Shown piece after piece: positions 22,093 to 32,730 of a DNA stretch of 64,000 nt (the stretch's first letter is position 1; each line of letters opens with the position of its first letter). Both the position numbers and the translations under genes were made by a program. This DNA comes from Setophaga petechia (taxonomy: Eukaryota > Chordata > Aves > Passeriformes > Parulidae). Where the stretch lies: assembly GCA_024362935.1 (NCBI GenBank), contig JANCRA010000019.1, positions 4,522,501 through 4,586,500 on the forward strand. Reading direction: 5' to 3'. Below the pieces are notes generated by a model. The model was given only the letters and a program-made list of their open reading frames with translations. It did not search any database and had not been told where the DNA came from.

Positions 22093-25000
22093 TCAGTCAC
22101 TATTTTTGCAATTGTTAGAATAAGAGAAAGAGGTTTTCTTGCCTGAATAAGCTAATTATGAGATCTGTTTCAAAGTAAAGTATCTCTAGCAAAAAATTGC
22201 CCATGTCTCTGTGGACAGATAAATAAGACTCCATTTCTTCCTCATCAGAACCAACTTTAATTTTTTTGTATCATATGTAGGGTTAGACATAACTGTTCTG
22301 GACAAAGACATGAAAATGATAGTTAAGTCAATTGTTTGTTTCAAGCATTGTACTTGCTGTGTTAAGTGAATTTTTTTAATATTAATAAGTTGTTTTCTGT
22401 GGCGAGAGAATTACATCACAATTAGAGGATACAGCTACCAGAATATTTCCTCAGTACCTCTGAGATGAACAAAACTATTATTTCTTTTGGCCACTGGCAG
22501 GTTGTAAACTTTGTTCTTTGGCCTTTGATAGATCTTCCCATCCATAATTCTAAGATCCTTACAAAGGGATTGACAAGGAACACTTATTTCTGTAGTTTGT
22601 AGAACAAAAAGGCACAGAAATACAGAGTGAGAGGAGGAACATGTGCCCAAGCAGCGAGCCCTTGTGTGAAAGTGGGGCATAATTTGGGTCAGAACTCTTC
22701 TGAGTTGGTTCTACTGCCTGAGTAGTTAGCAACGAATAAGTTGGACTGAACTCCTCTTACATGTCATATTTCAGCAATAGTTTATATATAATAAAGGTAA
22801 ACCAAAATTGATACTGAATGCAACCAGGCAGAAAAGGGTTGTGTTCAAAAGTCTTCTACAACCAAGTTAGACTCTTCCTTGAATTACCTTGCATCTATGC
22901 ATTACATCTTACATTCCTGAAGTAAAACTACATGGTTGGTGGTTCTATTATTCCTTTAAAACATTTGCAACACATCTCTTTTGGCATTCTGTAACATGAA
23001 CCTGGAACATCCATGGACATGAAATCGAGTCCTTGAAATTTTTGTTTGCTATAGAATCTTTCTCCAGGATAGTGAAAAGTTACTGGAAAAGATACTGATG
23101 TAGAGCTCTCAGTTTAAATATTATATTCCAATGAAAACTGATTTTGTACCAAGAACAAATTAGCTATTAGCAGTCCAGAGAGTGCTTCTGCAGCACAGTT
23201 AATGTGTCCTAATGGACTTAATACTTACCTGAGAGTTAAGAAACACAAGTCCAAGAACTTATTCTGAAGCAGATAGAACAGAAATATGAACTCAAGTTTT
23301 CCCACACTCTGGTAGGTGACCTAACCAAAAGGGCAACTTGGGACAGAGTTTCCACAGTTGTTCCCAGCTATTTGTTTGTCTCTTCCCACTCTCTGACAAA
23401 CCCACCCTTATATTTTGACCAAAAAATGATCATCACCCTGAGAAACTTTTCCTAAAACAAATCTAGTGAAAACTCACACAAATAGTTTTGGTTTCAAGGA
23501 ATTTTTAAATTTTTTTTTTATTTTCTTTTAAGAAAAAAAACCCCAAACCAAACAAATCCCCAAACACTGAATTGAAAGCTTTCCAACAGGCTCTGCTTTG
23601 GTATTGTGTGACTGGACTATTTCCTGTGACATTAGAAAAGTAGTCTGTGTACTTGTCATACACTCATGTCTTCCATTTAACAAAGTACCAGTGTTTTGTA
23701 TGCCTGACATACACTAGGACTCACCAAACTACCACAAATTCTATTGTATAATGAAGCAGAATTCTGCCCTTGTTTGCTTCTGTAGCAGTGCACTAAAAAG
23801 TATTTTTGCCCTTTATTTTAGAAAGCTGAGGGAGAAAGAGAAACTGAAAAAATAACCATGATGTTTTCAAAGACTGATTACTTTCAAGCAGATTACATAG
23901 GCATAAAAACAAAATCAGTAATGTGTGAAAAACAAATCAGTAATATGTTTGTAAACTATTTCAGTATTCTCATTGTGCTCCAAGAATGAGATATTTTAAC
24001 ATTTATGGAAGTGGTGGCCTTTGAGGCATGACATTTTCTAAGAAATACTGATGAGTTTCTAAGCTACAAACTCAAGTAGATAAAGAGGCTGCAGAAAATG
24101 AAGTGAACAAAAGGAGCTCTGATCACTTTTAATGATGTTGTGTATGATCACTATTAAATCATACCTTTGACGTTATTAAGGCGTGTTAACAGACTCTGAC
24201 AGAATCATGAAACAAGCCATTTTCTACCTTTTGTGGTGCCAAGGAACAGAACCCTGCTTCCCTGAAAACCTGAGGAAAATGTCAGATGAATGCCTATGAG
24301 GAGGAAGTGCTGGAAGCCATCATGTTTCAGGAGCTGTGCAAGGTCCCGCATGATGTTCCCACAACTCTGCAGAACAGGCTTGGCCAACCACCACCTCTGG
24401 AAAAGCTGTTGAACTGAAAATTCAAGATACACTCTTCTTGCCTGTATAATACTGGTATTACTAACAGTCCTGGGAATCAGAATTGAGTTATGGGATTTCT
24501 GGTGGGCTTAGAGGAGAGAAGAAGAGAAGGTATCCCAGCATCTCCCATGCATCACTGCCAGATGTGTGCTGCTCCCAGTTAGAAGTGATTTCAGTGCATG
24601 ACTCATGAGGTATCATTTCATTCTGCACTTGGTGCAAGGTTCCCTGAGCCTGCCAGATTTCCCTGTGACCAAAGTGCACGTGTGGTTCCCACCTAAAATT
24701 TTCCCCAATTAGCAGTTTTACTAGAGTGTCAGTAGTTCCACCCATTTGTGAATGTCAAAGCAAATATCTTGACCTTCAGACATTGTTAAATTTTAAACTA
24801 AATATAGAAAATTTCATTTTGCTCAGTTCTTGTAAGAGAGATTCAGCTTTACATCCAATCTATGCAAGAAAAAGAAATGAAACTTGTTAATAGAATCTGG
24901 CAGTACTACTGAGCTTGTTATATGACTCCAGTAAGGGTGATAATATGAGAAGACAGAATGAATATTGTCCTGTTAAAGAAGTGTTTGCATAAAATTTTAA

Positions 25001-27024
25001 AAAACCTACATAAATTTGTTATTTTACTATTTCAACTAGTTTCAAGCATATATATTTATTAAAGGCGAGTGACCAGTGTTCAGACACGTATATCTAACTT
25101 TGAAGCTAGCAGTTGGTTTCTAGGTAGGTGCAAGAACTACAGCTAATTGTGTTTCCTTTTATTGATTATTCCCCAGAGGACATTTCAACATTTAATGGCA
25201 ATCTAAACAGCTGAAAATTTTAGACTGAGAAATAGAGGTTTAATTTTAAGTGATGTATTACAATATGTGGGATTAAAGTGTTTTATACCTGAGCTTTTTG
25301 CTGTATACCATGTTTCTTCACTAGAAGGCATCTGAGGAGTAGGATCATCACATCTCTTCCTTCTTGCCACAAATAGTGTGTTGTCTGAGTCCTTTTAGCC
25401 CAAGGCTAGAAGGCCTTGCAGCTGAAAATTGAAAATTATTTCAGGTTAATTTTATTGCTGAATGGTTCTTCTGGAAGCTGAGGCTTTCTTAAGACAGGAG
25501 AAGCTTCAGATGCAAAAATTGTGCTAGTTCAAGAGCTCTAGTTATATGTCAGAATGTATTTTGTATTGAAAATTTTCAGTTAGCTTTAGCTAATTGTTTT
25601 TTTTTTTTCTTGCAAAACTCTTAATAAGAATGAAGACAGTGTACATAAAGTAGTAGGCTCAACCATTAGATAAAAGGGTCTTGTAATGGGTTAACTTTAA
25701 AATTTGCTTGCAAGTTGGAAGGTATAATAAAACATATCCCCAAACCAAGAGACAGCCAGCAGGTCTAATTTTAGGGCTACCAGCTGTTTATATTTGGTGA
25801 TGCCTGTCATTACAGAACAATTTCTGTGTCTGTGGCTAGAGATTCTAGTGCCAAACTGAAGAGTAATAGAGAGAGAGCAGCAGTGTAAATTGGTTAGCCT
25901 TTTCTTTGTGGCAAGCAGATTATCTGCTCATCAGTCTTATACTGTTAGTGGGTACTGGCCATCATCATAGCTAGCTGGCTAAAAATGATCCCCAAATTAA
26001 GTTTTCTGCCTGTGTGAGCAAGACTGGCCCTTCTTCTTGAACTCTGTGCTGTGAGATCAAAACGGGAGACAGACAGAGAGGAAAGAGGGGAAAAAATGAA
26101 ATTTGGCTGAACCACTTATATAATTGAGTAACTCAGTATGTTAGTTATTTTATGATTTTTATTGGCTTTTTTAATGCCTAAGTGAGCGATATATGTTGCC
26201 AGATTATCATGTCATCTGGTACTTTTGTGGTATCCCCACAAGTTAGGAAAGTCTCATGAGAAAGCCAAATGTCATAGTTTGTTAGTGCTATAAAACACCA
26301 GAATGCTGCAAAACTATGAGGAAAACATAAAATCATAAGCTCTTCTGTATTTTCATGGTTATTGTCCTCTTTGAAAGGGCACATTTCTGAGAGGCCTTTG
26401 GTATAAGCCTTTCATGAGACATTTACAAGAACCCTCATATCAGTTCCCTCTGCCACAGTTTATACTAGGACTTTCCTAAGAAAGCATGTTGCTTCAGCCT
26501 CCTAATGACTTTTCAGAGATACTAAGATATCACAAAGTCCTTATTCCCCAGAAAATTTCTGGTGAGATGCCTTTTGCTTGTGTAAGCACCCAGTTCATCC
26601 TAAACCTAGCTGAATGAGAAGATTCACTTGGAATTTGTAGGGCAGTTCTAGGGACATTTTTCTGGGTTTTTTTCTAGAACAAAAGATAAGAGCTTTTCCT
26701 CTAGCTGAAAGTTTATCTTTAATTCTCTTTAAGAATACCTGAGTACTCATTATTGTTGCTGTTACAGAAATATATGGATCTGTGACCCAATGCGAATCTT
26801 AACATGCTACTGAGTATGGAAAAGATACATCTTTGAGAGAAACTGGAGTTTAAAGAAAACAAACCATGTACAAAATGGAGGAGCAAATCCATTTTTCACA
26901 GCCAGGGATCTGGTGTAGAAAGAGACTGTAAGTTTCTCAAACCTTTCACAATAAATCCTCACTGTTCTAAGAAAAATCTTGATGTGGATCATAAGAAGTA
27001 TCAAAAATAATATAAAAAAATTGT
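22093..27024. other. Unassigned AT-rich non-coding DNA
   Basis: No gene or interspersed repeat is recognised. The stretch includes several T-rich runs (for example near 23508-23530 and 25598-25610). Open frames are short (at most about 90 codons) and none resembles a known protein. Confidence 0.6.
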
Positions 27025-27492
27025 GTGGCCAGCAGGACCAGGGCAGGGATTGTCCCACTGTACTCAGCATGGCTGAGTTCAAACCTCAAGCATGTCCAGA
27101 GAAGCTGGTGAAGGTTTATACAAATAAGTTGTATAAGGACCTGGGGTCGTTTATCCTGGAGAAGAGGAGGCTCCAGGGTGACCAGGGTGATCACTCTCTA
27201 CAACCACCTGAGGTGGCTGTAGACAAGTAGGTGTTGGTCTCTTCTCTCAGGCAACAAATGAGAGGACAAGAGGAAATGACCTCAAGTTATACCAGAGGAG
27301 GTTCAGGTAGGACACCAGGAAGAATTTCTGTGTGGAAAGAGTTGTTAAGCATTGGAATGGACTGTCCAGCGGGGTGGTGAGGTCAGCACCCGTGGAACTG
27401 TTCAAGAAATGACTGGGCATGGCACTTAGTGCTATGGTCTTGTTGACAAGCAGGTCAAAGTTTGGACTCAATGACTGGGGAGTATAATCCTG
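27025..27492 (+). mobile_element. CR1 LINE fragment, 3' part
   Basis: The plus strand follows the 3' end of CR1, the non-LTR retrotransposon of birds and other reptiles. It runs through ACCAGGGCAGGGATTGTCCC, GTCCAGAGAAGCTGGTGAAG, then a part coding for LGSFILEKRRLQGD (around 27142-27183) that matches the C-terminal part of CR1 ORF2. GTTGGTCTCTTCTCTCAGG, AAGCATTGGAATGGACTGTCC, GTGGTGAGGTCAGCACC, and GGTCAAAGTTTGGACTCAATGA follow at the 3' end. The coding part is broken by stops and frameshifts and there is a gap after the CTCAGCATGG word, where the consensus is longer. The usual 3' microsatellite is not recognisable. It is 5'-truncated, as is normal for CR1, and is dead. Confidence 0.93.
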
Positions 27493-29389
27493 CAAGGATC
27501 CTGTGAAGTAGCTTTGTGGAGATTCATGAGAATTTGTAAATGAGCATTTATCCTTAATTAATATTTTTTATTATTTTACCTGTCCCAGAATCAGCATTAT
27601 TTCAATAAGTATTGAGTACTTGTTGAAAGTCTTCATGAAACCAGACAGATTCACCCAAGTCAGTGAGGCAAAACTCACTGTCCATGCAAAAAATCTGGTT
27701 ATAATGTGCTTTCTTTTGCAGTGAGCAGAAGGGGAATAGGAAACTTCAAAGTGTGGTTTGTGCTGCTAGTTTTTAAAGATATATTTGAGTCGGGAAATCT
27801 CATGCTTCTTGCAATGCAACAGAATGTCAATCTTCTGTTGATGTCCCCACAAGCATGCAAAGATAAATGTATTGCTACCCTATTCTCAGAAAACATGGCT
27901 GAAGTCCATATTTTGCATGCTGTGCAGAGCATTAGATAACCAAAGAATCCTACTCATAAGCCAGCTACTTTTCCTGAACTGCAGTAGTGCATTAGTACAA
28001 GACTAACTTATCCCTTTCAGCACTCCCTCTTGCCCGGGTGGATTGACACAGAAGCTCATTTGTTCTGTGCTAATTTAATGTTGATTTCTACTCACTGTCA
28101 CAATGAGCAAGGTAAAAGGTTTCTTTTAAAAACGAAGAAAAGAAAGCAATTTATCCAAGTTGTAGTGGAAAACGGCAGATGACAAGGAATAGACCTGCCT
28201 TAATTACAAAATCATTTCATTGTTTTGTAGGATTAGAATATAACAGACATCCATACTCTGATGTGAAAACCTCCTTTCTCTGCCAGCAGTTTGTTTTTTT
28301 GTTTGTTTCTAGCAAAATATTCATTACTATTCTATTTGGTGACAATTATGAATGAAGAAAAGTAAATAATTCACACTAGGCAGACTTCTTTTCACAGTCC
28401 CTTTTTGTTTTCTACTAACTATTATGTGCATTTTATGTTCGTTTCATATAGTCTTACTCACATAAACTAACCCTGGGTGTGACAGTGACACCAAGTTGCA
28501 TCATAGTGGCAGCAAGATTTTGGGACCTGTCAGCTACATAAAAATGGCAGACAAATCGGAAGCTCTCTGCCTTTGTGCTGGTTTATACCTGAATTGTGCT
28601 TGGCACGTCTGTCTTATTTCCAAAAGGAACAATGAGTATAGTATGGCAGGCAGGCATGGTCACAACAGGTTACAGTGAGGTATGTCATTTCAGAGCATGC
28701 AATTTCCTCTTTGAGTCATTTTGCAAGAAAGGTTGAATCACTACATCCTCTTTTTTAACTGTGGTTCTGCCTCTGCATATCAATGCCATGACTAGATCCA
28801 AGGTGGATGCACCTTTTCGATGTTAACAGGAGGTAAATGACACACACTGCAGCAGAGTGGCTGTTCCCTTTGCAAAGTTTTGGAAGAAGTAAAAAATAAT
28901 GCAAAGTACATTTGCAACTTTCACAACTGATCAGACGTGGAAACTGATAGGGAAATAATATGGGATCTAAGTAATGAAAAAAAAAGAAAATAAAATTGCT
29001 AGCTTGTTTTGTTTTGTTTTAAATTTGACATTTGAAGAGCTGAAGAATTCTGTCTCACAATTTTTCAGACAAGCAGGTTCAAACCATGCTAACCTGCTCT
29101 ATCAAAGGAAAAATTAGCAGCATGATTTGCTCTTTTCAAATGTCTGTATTCCTCAGTCAAAGCCCAAACAGCTCTTTCATTTGGCAGGGTCCTATTTGTT
29201 TAGAGTTTTTAGGACTTTCTGTGTCACTAAAACTGCAGCTTTGACATCTGACATCCGTTTTTTTTCAGCCTTTCCACAGAAAGGTAGCAGCAATTCCCAG
29301 TGGCAGCTTCACAGAGCAGAGGGACTACTTCAGTGGATAGTTCATTTGTTATGCAGCATCTGGGATTCTTTTCAGCGTCTCCAGTTACT
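27493..29389. other. Unassigned AT-rich non-coding DNA
   Basis: I see no supported gene or repeat. The open frames at 27699-27939 overlap on opposite strands with no recognisable product. Confidence 0.55.
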
Positions 29390-29460
29390 GGCCTGATCCA
29401 ATTTCCATTAACATCAAGTCTAAGATTCCCATGACTTCAGTGGGGACCAGAGCTAGATCC
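29390..29460. repeat. Second copy of the palindromic ancient repeat
   Basis: GGCCTGATCCAATTTCC at the left end, AAGATTCCCATGACTTCAGT in the middle and CAGAGCTAGATCC at the right end match the reptile/bird palindromic element class also seen at 15286-15355. The length (71 bp against 70 bp) and the order of the shared words agree between the two copies. It is degenerate but clear at its left end and centre. Confidence 0.6.
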
Positions 29461-31196
29461 TAAACTTCTGTTGACACTAAACATTGGAACAGAAAATGGA
29501 CTATGTTGCTGAGTTTCATTTAGAACAAAACAGATCTGAAGCTCTATGTTCATAAGCTATAATGGATAGACAGAATACAAATACATGATGTTGCTAAGGG
29601 TTGTTTTATTTCTTTTTTATTGTTGCTTATTTTTTACAGTGTTTGATGTCTAATATAGTAAAGAAAATCACTCAATAGTCTCAGGATCATGAGCTCCCCA
29701 TTGTGACACTGTCTTCCTACATGTGTGAAGGGATGACATCTGTTAATATTCTGATGTCTGTAAGATAAATCAGTGCCAACAGGAAAAGACAGCTCCATTA
29801 GAAACAAATGGTTCTAACACAATATCTAGTGACAGGTATTTGCAGTGCTTTGGAGGCACCATTTCAATACCAACTGCCATTATACATGGTGTTTAGGAAC
29901 CGTGACTTGTCACTTGTAAATGGAGATACTGTTATGGAGCAAGAATTGTCATAAAAGACATTTAATTTAAGGGCAACCTCAAAGCTGAGGTTTTTGCTGT
30001 TTTTTATTAAGTACTCTCTTCTTAGTGTATGAAACTACAGCCCAGCTGCTTATTGGCAACGCAGAGAATCATAAGCAGTGGCAGAATTACCCCCTTTATA
30101 ATGTCCTTGGGACTCAAGCAATGTGATCATTATAAAACGGTGCACTTACAAGCTTAACACATGCAGTAAAATTTTGGTTTGATGTACACTGTGTAGGAAA
30201 AGATTATGTGCATAATGAGAGTGAAGTCATCTACTACTTGAACAGAGAGTGCCTTGCCAAGTGAGCTTCCCTCCCACAGGGATCCTCCAGAGTACAGCTG
30301 GGAGAAATAGTTTGCCCAGAGCCTGTTCTTGAGAAAGGCAGAGGATTTTCACTCATATAGTTATTCAGGTTGATTCAGTACATAATTTTTCCTTGGGGGA
30401 AAAAAAAATCAACACACAAAGCATCCAAAACTAACCAATCAATCAAATCAAAAATACAAAGCCAAACTTGAATCAAAAAACCTTTCTCACCTTTTTTTTT
30501 TTTAGAAACACCAGTGTTTTAGAACCTTGAGAAATGTAATAAACATAATAAAAATGTGAACTTCAAAGTACTGGTCCCCACCCTGTAAACAGAAGAGTTC
30601 AAGTGGGAGTTGATCATGGTTGTTCTAAATGAAATCCTGGTCTTGCCTGCTTATAAGATAAATAATGACTGGGGTTGTCTCAAAACATAGTGGGCTTCTC
30701 TTTACCCATTAGGTTTCACTCACTGACCTGTGAAAGCAACTTTGTGGCCCAGTTCAGACCAGGGCTCTTTTATTCCATCTAGCCTCTAAAAACCTCCTGC
30801 TTTACACTACTCTCTGAACTCTGGCTTTGCTCCACAAGTCAGGACAGAGAATAAGTATTTTTTTTGTGCCTGCTAGGACACTTGAGGAGCAACATGATCA
30901 CAAGAATCCCTTCCTCTCCTGAGAATGCAATGTGTGCAGTGTGGGCTACCCTATCCTTTTGCAGGCTATGCAGTGGGAGACTAGGTTACTGTTGTGCCTT
31001 TGCTTCCACATTATGTACTCAAGGCTTACCCTACTGTTTGGAATTCTGTTGGGAAGGTTATGAAGATAGAGGCTATCTGAAAATCCAGGTCCAGGCCTGG
31101 CTTCATATTTTAAAGTTGCTAAGTCCAAGGCTGTTCAGAGCAAAAATGTTTGCTCTGGCCACTCATGACTTTTTGCTACTCTATATGTGTGTATAT
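29461..31196. other. Unassigned AT-rich non-coding DNA
   Basis: No gene or interspersed repeat is recognised. The 145-codon plus-strand frame at 30864-31301 ends inside the LTR that begins at 31202 and has no recognisable domain, so it is treated as chance. Short A and T runs occur near 30402 and 30491. Confidence 0.55.
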
Positions 31197-31201
31197 GTAT
31201 G
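31197..31201. other. Left target-site duplication of the solo LTR (imperfect)
   Basis: GTATG directly precedes the LTR start, and GTGTG directly follows its end at 31754-31758. The match is 4 of 5. A 5 bp duplication is the length usual for ERVL-type insertions. Confidence 0.5.
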
Positions 31202-31753
31202 TGTCCTGGTTTCGGCTGGGATGGAGTTAATTTTCTTCTTAATAGATGGTACAGTGCTGTGTTTTGGATTTAGTATGAGAGCAATGTTGATAACACACTG
31301 ATGTTTTGGTTGTTGCTAAGTAGTGCTTGCTCTAAATCAAGGACTTTTCAGGTCTCATGACCTGCCAGTGAGCAGGTGCACAAAAAGCCAGAAGGAAGCA
31401 CGGCCAGAACAGCTGACCTGAACTGGCCAAAGGGATATCCCATACCACAGAACATAATGACCAGTGTGATAACAAGTGTATGGACTGGGAGCCACTCATT
31501 GAGGCACAAGATGGGTACCAGTGAGTGGGGGGGTGAGTGATTTTATTGTGCATCACTTCTTTCTCTTGGGTTTTACGTCTCCCTCTCTCTACTTGATATT
31601 ATTATTATTATAATATTTCAATTATTCAGCTGTTCTTAACTCATTGGTTTTACCTTTTTTTATCTTGATTTTCCTCACCATCCCATGGAGGGTGGGAGGA
31701 GTGAGCAAGTGGCTGCATGGGGCTTAGCTGCCGATTGCAGTTAGCCCATATCA
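31202..31753 (+). mobile_element. Solo LTR of an avian ERVL-like endogenous retrovirus
   Basis: The left end TGTCCTGGTTTCGGCTGGGA, then GAGTTAATTTTCTTCTTAAT, GTACAGTGCTGTGTTTTGGA, TTGATAACACACTGATGTTT and CTGACCTGAACTGGCCAAAGG are characteristic of a very common bird LTR family. The middle retains GATTTTATTGTGCATCACTT and an ATTATTATTAT tract near 31598. The 3' end GGAGTGAGCAAGTGGCTGCATGGGGCTTAGCTGCCG..TTAGCCCATATCA corresponds to the usual GGGTTAAACCACGACA-type end. The TATA region (about 31460) is mutated to GTGATAACAAG. No internal retroviral sequence flanks it, so it most likely formed by recombination between two LTRs. With length near 550 bp and clear divergence, it is old and probably inactive. 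Confidence 0.92.
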
Positions 31754-31758
31754 GTGTG
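31754..31758. other. Right target-site duplication of the solo LTR (imperfect)
   Basis: GTGTG follows the inferred LTR end and pairs with GTATG at 31197-31201. The single mismatch is consistent with age. The exact end of the LTR was placed by similarity to the family's usual terminus. Confidence 0.45.
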
Positions 31759-32105
31759 AATACACCAGACAGTCTGTGGAGTGTGTGGCTGGGTGTGTGC
31801 TTGTTTATGTGCCAACATACACCCCTGCATGTGGGTATAGCAAATACCATAAATCCAGAGATACAGCAGCATTTATTCTTCCTTTAAAAGAAGCAATTGA
31901 GTCATCTTTGGTCTATGTGCTGCTTAGTAGAAGACAGGAGAAATATAGGTTGTCATATGAAGCAAGACCTGATCTTCATGCCTACATTTAAGCAAATTGC
32001 TCTTGCAACAAAGCCAACAGGTAGAAAGTTTGTTCAGACCAAAAAAAAGGGATCTTCAGAGGCAGCCTCAGGAGTGTATGTGAAGCAGAGGAGGCAGCAA
32101 TGTGG
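31759..32105. other. Unassigned non-coding DNA right of the LTR
   Basis: No gene or repeat is recognised, and GC content rises towards the right. The frame at 31897-32193 and its neighbours overlap on both strands without a recognisable product. Confidence 0.5.
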
Positions 32106-32130
32106 TGAGGGGGCCAAAGAGGCCCCCTCA
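32106..32130. repeat. GC-rich 10 bp stem-loop
   Basis: TGAGGGGGCC and GGCCCCCTCA are perfect reverse complements separated by AAAGA. The stem is unusually GC-rich for this window. There is no T-run and no bacterial context, so it is not a terminator. It may be a structured RNA element or a chance palindrome. Confidence 0.7.
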
Positions 32131-32429
32131 TGTGCTCCTTCTCCGCAGTGGAACACACCAGGCAGAACAGCACAGCCAGGCAATGTTTGTTGAAAGAGCA
32201 GGGTGGCTGCCTTTCGCCCCTTTGCTGTCTCTGGCTTGCCTCAGTGGTCGAGGTGAAAGCAGGAGGGGATGTGGCACAGCTGCCTCACCAAGTATCACCA
32301 CTTTCAAATTCCACTTCTTATCTCAGCCCTTCTTCCTTGTTGCTAATTACCACCTACTCCAAGATGTCAAGAACATACTCCCAGGAATAAACTGCTAGAT
32401 AAACAAACCCCAGACAAACATCAAAGCTT

Positions 32430-32730
32430 AAAACAAACTGATAAGTCCCTTTGATTGATTTTAAGGGTCGGTGGGGAGAGGTGTGTTTGGATTGGAAGGT
32501 GCAAATGTTGAGCGGAGCAGCACCTGCTGCCTTGTGATCTCACCAAACCATTTGGCTTGAAAAGGCCAGGAGATAGGGAATCAGAAATCCATTTGGAGTT
32601 ACAAAAGCAGCAGGGGAGGCTTAGATGAACAAAGGGGCTCTCCAGGCAGGGCCGTGTGCTGCTTTTTGTCAGCTTGGTATCACATTCCCTGCCCCAGCGT
32701 GACAGACAAATGCCAGGCCAGATGATGTGA
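32430..32730. promoter_or_regulatory. Candidate conserved enhancer-like segment
   Basis: A GC-richer stretch holds several developmental transcription-factor words close together: CCTTTGATTGATTTT (TCF/LEF-like) near 32448, CACCTGCTG E-box near 32521, CAAACCATTTGGC, AACAAAGGGG (SOX/TCF-like) near 32628, and GTGACAGACAAATGCC near 32700. No exon or repeat is recognisable. This composition is typical of vertebrate conserved non-coding elements, but conservation cannot be judged from one sequence. Confidence 0.22.

Noticed and set aside
30864..31301. 145-codon plus-strand frame
   Set aside because: It runs into the solo LTR without a matching retroviral product and has no recognisable domain upstream.
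32106..32130. GC-rich stem-loop read as a bacterial-type terminator
   Set aside because: The window is vertebrate nuclear DNA and no T-run follows the stem.
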